From Streptomyces sp. Ru72 (GTDB lineage: Bacteria > Actinomycetota > Actinomycetes > Streptomycetales > Streptomycetaceae), in contig NZ_PQSR01000039.1 of the NCBI RefSeq assembly GCF_002920635.1, positions 1-60,931 on the forward strand: a DNA stretch of 60,931 nt. The letters are read 5' to 3'. The position numbers and the translations under genes were made by a program. Positions 42,961 to 52,718 of the stretch are shown piece by piece (position 1 is the first letter of the stretch; each line of letters opens with the position of its first letter). A model generated the notes under the pieces. It saw only the letters and a program-made list of their open reading frames with translations, was not told where the DNA came from and did no database searches.

Positions 42961-45771
42961 TTACTTCTTGCGGCGCCGCCCGCCCTTGGCCTGCTTGCGG
43001 CGCTCGGCACGGGTCAGGCCGTCCGCCTCCGAGCGGATCGGCTCGCCGTCACTGGAGAAGTCACCCTCGACGATCCCGCCCTCACCGTCCACGGTCGGCG
43101 CGGAGAAGTGCAGCCGCTCGTGGCGCTGCGGGGCCTCCAGGCCCTTGGCGCGGATCTCCGGGCGGGCCGCCTGGGCCGCCACGGCCTCCTCCTTCTCCAG
43201 GGAAGGCTGGGCGTCCTCGACGGGAACCTCCTCGACCTGCTGCTCGACCTGCACCTCCAGGTTGAACAGGTAGCCGACGGACTCCTCCTTGATGCCCTCC
43301 ATCATGGCCTGGAACATGTCGAAGCCCTCACGCTGGTACTCGACCAGCGGGTCCTTCTGCGCCATGGCGCGCAGGCCGATGCCCTCCTGGAGATAGTCCA
43401 TCTCGTAGAGGTGCTCGCGCCACTTGCGGTCCAGCACCGACAGCACGACCCGGCGCTCCAGCTCACGCATGATCTCGGAGCCGAGCTGGGCCTCGCGCTG
43501 CTCGTACTGCTCGTGGATGTCGTCCTTGATGGACTCGGCGATGAACTCGGCGGTGAGACCGGCACGGTCGCCGGCCGCCTCCTCCAGTTCCTCGATGGTG
43601 ACCTTCACCGGGTAGAGCTGCTTGAAGGCGCCCCACAGCCGGTCCAGGTCCCAGTCCTCCGGGAAGCCCTCCTCGGTCTCCGCGGCGACGTACGCGTCGA
43701 TCGTGTCGTCCATGAAGTGCTGGATCTGCTCGTGCAGGTCCTCGCCCTCCAGGACGCGGCGCCGCTCGCCGTAGATGACCTCGCGCTGCCGGTTGAGGAC
43801 CTCGTCGTACTTGAGGACGTTCTTCCGGGTCTCGAAGTTCTGCTGCTCGACCTGGGACTGGGCGGAGGCGATCGCGCGCGTGACCATCTTGTTCTCGATC
43901 GGCACGTCGTCCGGGACGTTCGCCATCGACATCACGCGCTCGACCATCTGGGCCTTGAACAGGCGCATCAGGTCGTCGCCCAGCGAGAGGTAGAACCGGG
44001 ACTCGCCGGGGTCACCCTGACGGCCGGAGCGACCGCGCAGCTGGTTGTCGATGCGGCGGGACTCGTGGCGCTCCGTGCCGAGGACGTAGAGGCCGCCGAG
44101 GGCCTCGACCTCCTCCTTCTCGGCCTTGACCGCCTGCTCGGCCTTCTCCAGGGCGGCGGGCAGGGCCGCGGCCCACTCCTCGATGTGCTCCTCGGGGTCG
44201 AGCCCGCGCTGGCGCAGCTCGGCCTCGGCGAGGTCCTCGGGGTTGCCGCCGAGCTTGATGTCGGTACCACGGCCGGCCATGTTCGTCGCGACCGTCACGG
44301 CGCCCTTGCGGCCGGCCTGGGCGACGATCGCCGCCTCGCGCTCGTGGTGCTTGGCGTTCAGCACCTCGTGCTGGATGCCGCGCTTGCTGAGCTGCTGCGA
44401 CAGGTACTCGGACTTCTCGACCGAGGTGGTGCCCACCAGGATGGGCTGGCCCTTCTCGTGCTTCTCGGCGATGTCGTCGACGACCGCCTCGAACTTGGCG
44501 ACCTCGGTGCGGTAGATCAGGTCCGACTGGTCCTTGCGGATCATCGGCTTGTTGGTCGGGATCGGGACGACGCCGAGCTTGTAGATCTGGTGGAACTCGG
44601 CGGCCTCGGTCATCGCCGTACCGGTCATGCCGGAGAGCTTCTTGTAGAGGCGGAAGAAGTTCTGCAGGGTGATCGTGGCGAGCGTCTGGTTCTCGTCCTT
44701 GATGTCCACCCCTTCCTTGGCCTCGATCGCCTGGTGCATGCCCTCGTTGTAACGGCGGCCGGCGAGGATGCGGCCCGTGTGCTCGTCGACGATCATGACC
44801 TCGCCGTCGATGACGACGTAGTCCTTGTCGCGCTTGAAGAGCTCCTTGGCCTTGATCGCGTTGTTCAGGTAGCCCACCAGCGGGGTGTTCACCGACTCGT
44901 AGAGGTTGTCGATGCCCAGCCAGTCCTCGACCTTGCTGACGCCGGACTCGTGGATGGCGACCGTGCGCTTCTTCTCGTCGACGTCGTAGTCGCCGGTCTC
45001 CTCGATGCCCTTGAGCGGGTTGCCCGCCTCGCCCTTCTTCAGGCGCGTGACCAGCTTGGCGAAGTCGCCGTACCACTTGGTGGCCTGGTCGGCCGGGCCG
45101 GAGATGATCAGCGGTGTACGGGCCTCGTCGACCAGGATGGAGTCCACCTCGTCGACGATCGCGAAGTTGTGCCCGCGCTGGACGAGCTCGTCCTTCGACC
45201 ACGCCATGTTGTCGCGGAGGTAGTCGAAGCCGAACTCGTTGTTCGTGCCGTAGGTGATGTCGCACGCGTACTGCTCGCGGCGCTCGGCCGGGGTCATGTT
45301 GGCGAGGATGCAGCCCACGGACAGACCCAGGAACTTGTGGACGCGGCCCATCATCTCGGAGTCGCGCTCGGCCAGGTAGTCGTTGACCGTGACGATGTGG
45401 ACGCCGTCTCCGGAGATGGCGTTGAGATACGCGGGGAGCGTGCCGACCAGGGTCTTGCCCTCACCGGTCTTCATCTCGGCCACATAGCCCATGTGCAGGG
45501 CGGCGCCGCCCATCATCTGCACGTCGTAGTGCCGCTGGCCGAGGACGCGCTTGGCGGCTTCACGCACGGTGGCGAAGGCCTCGGGAAGCAGGTCGTCGAG
45601 GCTCTCGCCGTCGGCGTACCGCTGCTTGTACTCATCGGTGAGGGCCCGCAGCTCGGCGTCGGAGAGGTCGACGAAGTCCTCTTCGATGGAGTTGACCTGG
45701 TCCGCGATGCGGTGCAGCTTGCGCAGGATCTTGCCTTCGCCTGCACGCATGATCTTCGAGAGGACGGACAC
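42961..45771 (-). CDS. secA: Protein translocase ATPase SecA
   Basis: A 936-residue SecA, the motor of the general secretion pathway. It starts at GTG 45771 with AAGGAGA upstream, giving VSVLSKIMRAGEG. It has Walker A in EMKTGEGKT, the DEAD-type Walker B VDEVDS, TNMAGRGTDIKLGG and RIDNQLRGRSGRQGD. The C-terminus is Lys/Arg-rich (GGRRRKK) and lacks the CXC zinc motif of SecA in Gram-negatives, as expected for actinobacterial SecA1. Annotating from the upstream ATG 45876 would add unsupported residues. Confidence 0.97.
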   Translation of the reverse strand: MSVLSKIMRAGEGKILRKLHRIADQVNSIEEDFVDLSDAELRALTDEYKQRYADGESLDDLLPEAFATVREAAKRVLGQRHYDVQMMGGAALHMGYVAEMKTGEGKTLVGTLPAYLNAISGDGVHIVTVNDYLAERDSEMMGRVHKFLGLSVGCILANMTPAERREQYACDITYGTNNEFGFDYLRDNMAWSKDELVQRGHNFAIVDEVDSILVDEARTPLIISGPADQATKWYGDFAKLVTRLKKGEAGNPLKGIEETGDYDVDEKKRTVAIHESGVSKVEDWLGIDNLYESVNTPLVGYLNNAIKAKELFKRDKDYVVIDGEVMIVDEHTGRILAGRRYNEGMHQAIEAKEGVDIKDENQTLATITLQNFFRLYKKLSGMTGTAMTEAAEFHQIYKLGVVPIPTNKPMIRKDQSDLIYRTEVAKFEAVVDDIAEKHEKGQPILVGTTSVEKSEYLSQQLSKRGIQHEVLNAKHHEREAAIVAQAGRKGAVTVATNMAGRGTDIKLGGNPEDLAEAELRQRGLDPEEHIEEWAAALPAALEKAEQAVKAEKEEVEALGGLYVLGTERHESRRIDNQLRGRSGRQGDPGESRFYLSLGDDLMRLFKAQMVERVMSMANVPDDVPIENKMVTRAIASAQSQVEQQNFETRKNVLKYDEVLNRQREVIYGERRRVLEGEDLHEQIQHFMDDTIDAYVAAETEEGFPEDWDLDRLWGAFKQLYPVKVTIEELEEAAGDRAGLTAEFIAESIKDDIHEQYEQREAQLGSEIMRELERRVVLSVLDRKWREHLYEMDYLQEGIGLRAMAQKDPLVEYQREGFDMFQAMMEGIKEESVGYLFNLEVQVEQQVEEVPVEDAQPSLEKEEAVAAQAARPEIRAKGLEAPQRHERLHFSAPTVDGEGGIVEGDFSSDGEPIRSEADGLTRAERRKQAKGGRRRKK

Positions 45772-46090
45772 GGGGGTTTGTCTCCTTGCCGGTCGGGCCT
45801 GGGACGGTCGGTTAAATGACAGCTTGAGCAACGGCCATCGTAAGCGAGGACCCCGCCGCGCCGGGAGGTCTGCCACCGACAGCCACTAGGACAACGGACG
45901 GGCGTGGCGGAAGGTGCCGCGTCCGTGCCACGAAAAGTAACCGCGCAGTCACGAGGTGACGAGGCAGGCGCGGACGACGGCGTGGCGGGTGCCACGGGGC
46001 GCGCGGCGGACCGGCAGCAGCGGCGACCGCGGCCAGGCCTGACACGGAAAAATCATGGCGACCGGGCGGGGGCCCTAGCAGAATCAAGCG
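45772..46090. other. 319-bp gene-free region between secA and a GNAT gene
   Basis: It must contain both divergent promoters and the 5' leader of secA. No clear coding region, palindrome or -35/-10 pair was recognised. Confidence 0.5.
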
Positions 46091-46669
46091 ATGGACCCCG
46101 TCACCCTGACCACCGAACGCCTCCTGCTGCGCACCGTGGGCACCCAGGACACCGACGCGGTGTACGCGGCAGCCCAGGACCCCGACATCCAGCGCTGGAC
46201 CACGATCCCGTCTCCGTATCTGCGTGAACACGCGGAGCTGTTCGTCGAGCAGATCGCACCGGACGGCTGGAGGGACGCCTCCATGTTCACGTTCGGCGTC
46301 TTCCTTCCGTCCGGGGAACTGGTGGGCATGCTCGGTCTGACGATGCGCTCGCTGGGCGTCGCCGAGGTCGGCTTCTGGGCGACGAAGGAGCACCGGGGCA
46401 ACGGCTACATCACCGAAGCCACGCTCCGCGCTGCGCACTGGGCTTTCACCCACCTGTCGGTCGACCGCGTGGAGTGGCGCGCCGAGGTCGGCAACGCGGG
46501 CTCGCGGGCGGTCGCGGAGCGCGCGGGCTTCACCATCGAAGGGGTGCTGCGGTCCGCGATCAACAACAAGGGGGTGCGCCGGGACTGCTGGGTCGGCTCC
46601 CTGCTGCCCTCGGACCTGGACCTGCCGTCGTCGGCGGCGTACCTGCCGGCGCGGACACCGGCGCCGTAG
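46091..46669 (+). CDS. GNAT-family N-acetyltransferase, RimJ/RimL-like
   Basis: A 192-residue GNAT acetyltransferase of the RimJ/RimL-like type starting TERLLLRTV. The acetyl-CoA motif A is seen as GFWATKEHRGNGYITEAT (R/Q-x-x-G-x-G/A) and the C-terminal motif as VEWRAEVGNAGSRAVAERAGF. It would acetylate an amino group of a protein N-terminus or small molecule; the substrate is unknown. It is monocistronic, with the next gene 56 nt after. Confidence 0.9.
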   Translation: MDPVTLTTERLLLRTVGTQDTDAVYAAAQDPDIQRWTTIPSPYLREHAELFVEQIAPDGWRDASMFTFGVFLPSGELVGMLGLTMRSLGVAEVGFWATKEHRGNGYITEATLRAAHWAFTHLSVDRVEWRAEVGNAGSRAVAERAGFTIEGVLRSAINNKGVRRDCWVGSLLPSDLDLPSSAAYLPARTPAP

Positions 46670-46725
46670 GCGCGGGCTCTCACAGCTCGTCCCGCGTTGT
46701 CAGTGCCGCCCCCTACGGTGTGACC

Positions 46726-47928
46726 ATGCCGAGTCTCCCCCGCCCCACCATGGAACTGACCGCCGACGAAGCCCGCCGTATCGCCCTGCGGGCACAGGGC
46801 TTCCTCGGTGCTCCCGACCGCAGGGCCGGTGTGCGTGGCCTGCTGCGCCGGCTCGGCGCCGTCCAGCTCGACACCATTTCGGTCCTGGCCCGCTCACACG
46901 AACTCATTCCGTACGCCCGCCTCGGAGCCATAGGCCGCAAGGCGGTCGACTCGGCGTACTGGACACGTTCGTCCGACGGCCGGTCCACGGCCGGCCCGCA
47001 CGCGTTCGAGTACTGGTCGCACGCCGCCTGTGTCCTGCCCATCGAGGAGTGGCCCCACTTCGCCTTCCGCCGCCGCGCCTACCGCTCCCGCCCGCACTGG
47101 AGCCACACCCTGCCCGACGGTGCCTACGACCAGGTCATCAAGCAACTGCGCACCGAAGGCCCCCTGACGGCCACGGATCTGGGCGGTGCGAAGAAGACCA
47201 GCGAGTGGTGGGACTGGTCCGGCACGAAGGTCGCGGTGGAGCGCGCGCTGATGTACGGGGAGGTGGTGTGCGTCGAGCGCCGCGGCTGGAAGCGGGTGTA
47301 CGACCTGGCCGAGCGCGCCGTGCCCGAGGCGCTGCTGCACGACGAGCTGGACGACGCCGAGTGCCTGCGCCGCCTCGTCTCCCTGGCCGGCCGCTCCCTG
47401 GGCGTGGGCACGCGCGCGGACATCGCGGACTACCACCGTCTCAAGGGCGAGCAGGTCGATGCCGTGATCGCGGACTCGGGCCTGGTCCCGGTGACGGTCG
47501 AGGGCTGGGGCAATCCCGCCTGGGCGGATCCGGAGGCGCTGCGGACCCCGCCGCGCGGCCGCCACCGGACGACACTGCTGTCGCCGTTCGACTCGCTGAT
47601 CTGGGAGCGGGCGCGCACGGAGCGGATCTTCGGCTTCACCCACCGCCTGGAGGCGTACGTCCCCAAGCAGAAGCGGGTGTACGGCTACTTCGCGATGCCG
47701 GTCCTCGCCGGCGGCCGGCTGGTCGGCCGGGTGGACCCCGCACGCGAGGGCCGCACGCTGGTCGCCCGGCAGGTCACGCTGGACGGTGCGAAGGCGGTCC
47801 CGTCGGTGGCCCAGGCGCTGCTGGAGGCGGCGAGCTGGGTGGACTGCACCGACGTCCGTGTGGAGCGATTGGACGCCCCCGAACTGCGCGAGCCGCTCGT
47901 CCGGGAGCTGGCTCGTGCCCTGGGCTGA
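46726..47928 (+). CDS. Winged-helix YcaQ/AlkX-like DNA glycosylase
   Basis: A 400-residue protein with the HTH_42 winged-helix repeats of the YcaQ/AlkZ group. The motif QLDTISVLARSHE carries the QxD pattern that was reported as the catalytic motif of YcaQ/AlkX-type enzymes that unhook interstrand crosslinks; AlkZ uses QxQ. The conserved SPFDSLIWERART and HRLEAYVPKQKRVYGYF segments confirm the family. It may protect DNA against crosslinking agents. ATG 46726 is chosen; ATG 46750 is a shorter alternative. Confidence 0.82.
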   Translation: MPSLPRPTMELTADEARRIALRAQGFLGAPDRRAGVRGLLRRLGAVQLDTISVLARSHELIPYARLGAIGRKAVDSAYWTRSSDGRSTAGPHAFEYWSHAACVLPIEEWPHFAFRRRAYRSRPHWSHTLPDGAYDQVIKQLRTEGPLTATDLGGAKKTSEWWDWSGTKVAVERALMYGEVVCVERRGWKRVYDLAERAVPEALLHDELDDAECLRRLVSLAGRSLGVGTRADIADYHRLKGEQVDAVIADSGLVPVTVEGWGNPAWADPEALRTPPRGRHRTTLLSPFDSLIWERARTERIFGFTHRLEAYVPKQKRVYGYFAMPVLAGGRLVGRVDPAREGRTLVARQVTLDGAKAVPSVAQALLEAASWVDCTDVRVERLDAPELREPLVRELARALG

Positions 47929-47949
47929 TCCCTGGCTCGTCCGGACCCG

Positions 47950-48696
47950 CTAGCGGATCTCGAGGATCTTCTCCCGCATCGCGTAGACCACGGCCTCCAT
48001 CCTGGAGTGCAGCTGCAGCTTCTCCAGGATGTTGCGCACGTGGTTCTTCACGGTGTTCTCGGAGATGAACAGCTCCTTGGCGATGTCCCGGTTGTTCATT
48101 CCGGTGGCGACGAGCTTGAGGACCTCCAGCTCCCGGTCGGTGAGCCTCGGCGCCGGGACCAGTCGGCGTTCGTCGGTCTTCTGGATCATCGACTTGAACT
48201 CGGTGAGGAGCTTCGACGCCATGGAGGGGCTGATCTGCGACTGACCGTCGGCGACCGCGCGAATGGCGGTGGCCACCTCGTCGGTGGAGATCTCCTTGAG
48301 GAGGTAACCCGTGGCGCCCGCCTTGATCGCTTCGTAGAGATCGGCCTCTTCGTCGCTGATCGTCAGCATGATGATCTTTGCGCTGGGCGCCACCTCCTTG
48401 ATGGAGGTGCATGCCTCGATGCCACCCCGCTTGGGCATCCGCACGTCCATCAGCACGATGTCCGGCAGCAGGTCGGCCGCCTTGTCGACCGCTTCCGCGC
48501 CGTCCCCGGCCTCGCCGACGACCTGGATGTCCTCCTCGGCCGCCAGCACGATCTCCAGGCCGCGGCGGAAGAGGGCGTGGTCGTCCACGACGAGAACGCG
48601 GATCGGCTCCTTCTGTGCGGGGCCCGTCTCCGGGACCGTGCCGGCCACGCCGTCGCCGGCGTCCTCGTCCTGCGTCGGTCCGAAGCTGTCCGCCAT
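47950..48696 (-). CDS. Orphan NarL/FixJ-type response regulator
   Basis: A 248-residue response regulator. The receiver domain has VVDDHALF, Asp84 as phosphoacceptor (VLMDVRMP) and Thr/Lys partner residues. The LuxR-type HTH reads LTDRELEVLKLVATGMNNRDIAKELFISENTVKNHV. ATG 48696 follows AGGGGGAGGAAC. The first 30 residues are acidic and probably disordered. No sensor kinase is adjacent, so it is an orphan regulator. The gene is convergent with the glycosylase gene at 21 nt. Confidence 0.93.
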   Translation of the reverse strand: MADSFGPTQDEDAGDGVAGTVPETGPAQKEPIRVLVVDDHALFRRGLEIVLAAEEDIQVVGEAGDGAEAVDKAADLLPDIVLMDVRMPKRGGIEACTSIKEVAPSAKIIMLTISDEEADLYEAIKAGATGYLLKEISTDEVATAIRAVADGQSQISPSMASKLLTEFKSMIQKTDERRLVPAPRLTDRELEVLKLVATGMNNRDIAKELFISENTVKNHVRNILEKLQLHSRMEAVVYAMREKILEIR

Positions 48697-48839
48697 GTTC
48701 CTCCCCCTGAAGGCTGTGGCCTGTGGTCCTGCTGCCATCGCCAACCCAAGGCAACGGCCCACCGGTTGAGCCGTTGTGACCATGATTCCATGCCGGGGCG
48801 ACAGTCAGGTGACAGAGCGCGGCGCGAAGTGGTGGCACA

Positions 48840-48880
48840 CCGGTGCCCCTGGGGGCGCATGGGCTCACCAGGGGCACCGG
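48840..48880 (-). terminator. Terminator after hpf
   Basis: CCGGTGCCCCTGG pairs perfectly with CCAGGGGCACCGG over a 15-nt loop, downstream of hpf on the minus strand. Confidence 0.85.
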
Positions 48881-48902
48881 GTTCAGCCAGGACCCCGCGG
48901 GC

Positions 48903-49595
48903 TCAGCCGCGGAGCGTTCCGCCCGCGTCGGCCGCCTGTGCCTCGGCCACCATCTGGTCGGTGCTGAGGTGGATGACGCCGTAGTCGTAGGCGTGCCGCC
49001 GGTAGACGACGCTGGGTTGCTTGGTCTCGGAGTCGACGAACAGATAGAAGTCGTGCCCGACCAACTCCATTTCGTAGAGTGCCTGGTCGAGTGACATCGG
49101 AGACGCGACGTGGGTCTTCTCGCGGACGACGAGGGGGCCTTCGCCCTTCACCTCGAGGGATCCGATCTTCTTGGTCGGTACGGCGTCCGATTCCTCTTCC
49201 GGTACGAGGCCGCCGTTGCCGTTGAGCGTCGCGGCTCCCGGGACGTGGTCGGGCACCTCGGCTGCCGTGAGCCTGCGGACCCCTCGGCGGGTGTGCCGCT
49301 TGTCGTGCTGCTTGCGCAGCCGGGCCTCCAGTTTCTCCGCCGCCAGGTCGAGTGCCGCGTACGGATCGCTTGCCGCTGCCTCCGCCCGGATCACCGGTCC
49401 ACGAGAGCGCAGGGTGATCTCCACTCGCTCACAGCGGTCGGCCTGCCGCGGGTTGGGCTCCTTGGACACCTCGACATCGAGGCTGATCACCTTGGCATCC
49501 AGCTTCTGGATCTTGTCCAGCTTCAGCTTCTCGGCCACGTGCTTCCGGAACCGCTCGGGCACCTCGGTCTTGCGGCCCTTGACGACGATGTCCAC
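48903..49595 (-). CDS. hpf: Ribosome hibernation promoting factor, long form
   Basis: A 230-residue long-form HPF. The N-terminal S30AE/RaiA domain reads VDIVVKGRKTEVPERFRKHV and the C-terminal dimerisation domain reads KTHVASPMSLDQALYEMELVGHDFY. The two domains are joined by an acidic linker. It dimerises 70S ribosomes into inactive 100S particles in stationary phase. GTG 49595 was chosen for the GGAG site 8 nt before it and the fit to the family start. It may have its own promoter in the 315-bp upstream gap. Confidence 0.93.
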   Translation of the reverse strand: MDIVVKGRKTEVPERFRKHVAEKLKLDKIQKLDAKVISLDVEVSKEPNPRQADRCERVEITLRSRGPVIRAEAAASDPYAALDLAAEKLEARLRKQHDKRHTRRGVRRLTAAEVPDHVPGAATLNGNGGLVPEEESDAVPTKKIGSLEVKGEGPLVVREKTHVASPMSLDQALYEMELVGHDFYLFVDSETKQPSVVYRRHAYDYGVIHLSTDQMVAEAQAADAGGTLRG

Positions 49596-49910
49596 GCAGA
49601 ACTCCGTTCCCGGATCGCTCCGCATTCGTGGCGGAGCATCTCCCTTGTGCACCAGGCCCCGGCGAGCGCCGGAACCTCGGACTCGGTGACGTCCACCTCC
49701 TCCTCCCCCGGGGGCGAGGTCTCCACCCCACCGCTACGGGTGAATACAGAAAACCCGCAGCACGGCATTCGGACAAGGGAGGGACGGCCTGCGCCTTTCC
49801 CTCTCAACCGAACATATCTCGCCCGGACGGATGTCGTCACCCTCTACTGCGGCGTACCTCCGTTCAGGTGAATTGACCTGCTCATTACCTGCAACGAAGC
49901 AAGTTCTCGG
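49596..49910. other. 315-bp gene-free region between comF and hpf
   Basis: It lies between the comF stop and the hpf start (both minus strand) and presumably holds the hpf promoter and leader. No confident promoter box or terminator was identified. Confidence 0.5.
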
Positions 49911-50768
49911 TCAGTTCCGGTTTGTTTCGAAAGACTCCGGCGAAGCGGCGACCACGGCCGCGCGGATCCCGTCCTGGAGGCCGCTCCCAGCGGCCGTTCC
50001 CCACGGCCCCCGGGGCCGGTGCGCCGGTGCCGTCGCCTCCCTCGCTGTCCGTTCCCCCGTTGCTTCCCCTGGCACGCGCGCATACACCTCCATGTCAGCG
50101 CCGTCGGCGTCCGCGAGCGCCGCCCGTACCGCGCGTGCCGCCTCCGCCAGCGAAGCGCCCGTCGTCATCAGGTCGTCGACGAGGACGATCCGCCCGCCGG
50201 CCAGCAGCCCGGCGCTGCCCGCGGCCACCTCGAGGGCGCCCGCGAGATTGGTCAGCCGCTGCCGGGAGCCGAGTCCCGCCTGGTCGGCCACGGCCTGCCG
50301 CTGCCGCAGCACGGCCGCCACCCTGGCCGCCGTCCCGGCCCGGCGCAGCTGTCCCGCCGCCGCGAGCGCGATCCGCCGCGTCGGATCATGCCCTCGCGCC
50401 CGCACGGCCCGCCGCGCGGACGGAACGGGCACGAGCAGCACGGGTGCCGGACCGCCACCGGCGTGGGAGGCCACCGAGCCGTAGCAGGCCCGCACCGCCC
50501 CCGCCAGAGCCGTCCCCAGCGGTCCAGCGAGGGTGAGCGCGCCCCGTTCCTTGTGGGACAGGAGCGTGGCGCGCACCGCGCCCTCGTACGGCGCCGCCGC
50601 GTGCACCGGGGGCAGCCCCGCAGGCTCCGGCACCGGCCGCACCCGGCGTGGCGCGCTGCCGTGGAGGGCCGCACGGCACTCCGGGCAGAGCACCGTGCGC
50701 GGCCTGCCACAGCCTCCGCACTCGGCTGGCAGTACCAGGTCTGTGAGGTCCTGCCACCACCCCCGCAT
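49911..50768 (-). CDS. ComF-family phosphoribosyltransferase-like protein
   Basis: A 285-residue ComF-like protein. The N-terminal four-cysteine zinc site appears as CGGCGRPRTVLCPEC, followed by a phosphoribosyltransferase fold with the PRPP motif IVLVDDLMTTGASL. ComF has a role in DNA uptake in competent bacteria; in Streptomyces the role is not known. ATG 50768 puts the zinc site near the N-terminus. The last 40 residues are Arg/Pro-rich and less conserved. Confidence 0.88.
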   Translation of the reverse strand: MRGWWQDLTDLVLPAECGGCGRPRTVLCPECRAALHGSAPRRVRPVPEPAGLPPVHAAAPYEGAVRATLLSHKERGALTLAGPLGTALAGAVRACYGSVASHAGGGPAPVLLVPVPSARRAVRARGHDPTRRIALAAAGQLRRAGTAARVAAVLRQRQAVADQAGLGSRQRLTNLAGALEVAAGSAGLLAGGRIVLVDDLMTTGASLAEAARAVRAALADADGADMEVYARVPGEATGERTAREATAPAHRPRGPWGTAAGSGLQDGIRAAVVAASPESFETNRN

Positions 50769-50885
50769 GGCGACCACTGTGCCAACGCCCGCAGCGGCCT
50801 GCCACCCCTGTGGAGAACTCCCTGTGGACAACCGGGCGGCGACCGTCGAACCACCGGCGCGCAGTCCTGCTCGGGGCGCGCGGCG

Positions 50886-52718
50886 TCACCCCGGATAGAC
50901 CGGCTCAGTCCCCTCCTTGACCACCTTCTGCCACTGAGCCCCGGACGACAGGCGCACGATTCCGTCCTCCGAGTACGCCACCAGCGGCAGCCGCTCGTCC
51001 TCGGACGCCGCTATCTGCTTCACGCCGGTCAGCGAGGCGGGTGGATTGCCCACCGGCGTCGAGCCGTCGACCTGCACGTACCGGATCTGCTGCACCCCGC
51101 CGGCCTCGCTGCCGACCACCACCAGCCGGCTGTCACCGGCCCACGACATGGCCTTGACCTCCTCCAGCTGCGGGGTCACCGAGTGCAGTTCCAGGATCGA
51201 CACGGCAGGCTGTCCGCCTCGCTCGCCGGCCCGCTCGATGCGCCCGATCTGCAGGGACGTCTTGCCGTCCTTCTCCACGATCAACGCGATCCGCACACCG
51301 TCGGCCGCCACCCGCACCGCGTCGATCCGCCCGTCGAGGCCCGGTGTACGGACCTCCACCGGCGTGCCCGCGCCCTGCTGCAGCATCACCAGCCGCGGGC
51401 GCCTCGGGTCACGGTCGGCCACCCACAGGTCGCCCCCGCCGTCCCAGCTGGGAGTCGTCAGCCGGTCCTGCTTCGACGCGCCGCCACTGATCACCACCGC
51501 GTTCCCCAGCGGGGCGCCCGCCGCCAGCGAGCCCACGTACAGGTACTGCCCGTCGGCAGAGACGCCGGCCGCGGTCTCCTCGTCCCGCGAGACGGCGGCC
51601 GCGCGCAGCGGCTTTTCTCCCTCGCCGAGCGGGCCCGGCACCGGTTGGGGCTGCTTGGAGGCGCTGCCGCTGGGCAGGCGCACCAGCCGCTGCCTGCCGT
51701 CGATGAAGTACTCGTACTCGGGTCGCCGGCCTGTGCCGTGCGTGGCGATGACCTTCGCCCGGTCCTCGTTGAGCGAGCACAGTTTCGTGCCCTTCGAGCC
51801 GCGCAGCTCCACCTGGCTCACGCCCGTGGGCGTCAGGTCCTGCAGGGTGAACAGCAGCTGCGCCGCCATCCTGCCGCACTGCGTCGCCCCGACCCGGTCG
51901 GCCTTGTCGTTGAGCGGCACCGTCAGCTTGTTCTGGTCGTCGGGCGACAGGGAGGTGACGTCCTTCCGCAGTGCCGTGCCCGAGGGGAAACTCGAGGTCG
52001 CCACGGGGTCCAGCCAGCGCGTGGGGCCCTTCAGCAGTGCGCGGACCGTGGACGTCACCGGGTCCACCTTGCTGCGCACGTACACCGGGTCCGCGACGGC
52101 ACTCAGCTGTCCGCCCTCCCCCGCGGGCACGTTCGCGGCGTAGTAGTACTTGTTGACCGACACGTAGTTGCGCTGGAAGTCGGACCTGCCCATCACCACG
52201 CCCTGCGGCAGGGTGTCGATGCGCCACTGTCCGGTCTTCTTCACCAGCGTCAGGTGGACCGTGGCGCTGTACGCCCCCGAGTCCGGCGTGTAGGCGTGCT
52301 GCTCGTCCACCCTCGCGAGCTTGGTGCCGGTCAGCGCGTACATGTAGTCGTCCCCCGCCTCCCGGCTCCGGGGGTGCTCGGGCACCGTGTTCGGCCCGTC
52401 GGAGAGCACCGTGGTGGACACATCGGGGTCCCACCCGCGCGACGCGGCAGCCGTCAGGTACTTGCGTGCCGTCTCGTACTGCGGGTCGTCGCTGGTCAAC
52501 GCCTCCAGGAAGCCCTGCACGATCTCCGCCGGCCCGGCGTTCTCACGCGGGGGCATCGCGAAGACGCGGACCTGCGCGTCCTGCCGGGGCGTCGACTCGA
52601 CCCCCTGCAGATCCCCGCTGTCCGGCATCGAGGCGCACGCGGCCAGCAGTACGGCACCAAGGCCGGCGTACGCCCCCCTCAGCAGCGCACGCCGCCGGCC
52701 GCCCCCCTCAGCGCCCAC
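50886..52718 (-). CDS. lpqB: Lipoprotein LpqB
   Basis: A 610-residue lipoprotein with lipobox LLAAC (Cys28) and the conserved LpqB beta-propeller-like C-terminal region. In actinobacteria it modulates the MtrB kinase and is genetically linked to mtrAB. GTG 52718 is chosen because AGGGGAGG lies 6 nt before it; the upstream GTGs at 52739 and 52760 lie deep in mtrB and lack a ribosome site. It overlaps the mtrB stop by 11 nt, so translation is coupled. Export to the outer membrane face follows signal-peptidase II cleavage. Confidence 0.93.
   Translation of the reverse strand: MGAEGGGRRRALLRGAYAGLGAVLLAACASMPDSGDLQGVESTPRQDAQVRVFAMPPRENAGPAEIVQGFLEALTSDDPQYETARKYLTAAASRGWDPDVSTTVLSDGPNTVPEHPRSREAGDDYMYALTGTKLARVDEQHAYTPDSGAYSATVHLTLVKKTGQWRIDTLPQGVVMGRSDFQRNYVSVNKYYYAANVPAGEGGQLSAVADPVYVRSKVDPVTSTVRALLKGPTRWLDPVATSSFPSGTALRKDVTSLSPDDQNKLTVPLNDKADRVGATQCGRMAAQLLFTLQDLTPTGVSQVELRGSKGTKLCSLNEDRAKVIATHGTGRRPEYEYFIDGRQRLVRLPSGSASKQPQPVPGPLGEGEKPLRAAAVSRDEETAAGVSADGQYLYVGSLAAGAPLGNAVVISGGASKQDRLTTPSWDGGGDLWVADRDPRRPRLVMLQQGAGTPVEVRTPGLDGRIDAVRVAADGVRIALIVEKDGKTSLQIGRIERAGERGGQPAVSILELHSVTPQLEEVKAMSWAGDSRLVVVGSEAGGVQQIRYVQVDGSTPVGNPPASLTGVKQIAASEDERLPLVAYSEDGIVRLSSGAQWQKVVKEGTEPVYPG

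Noticed and set aside
42805..45819. 1004-codon open frame opposite secA
   Set aside because: Antisense shadow of secA with no family signature.
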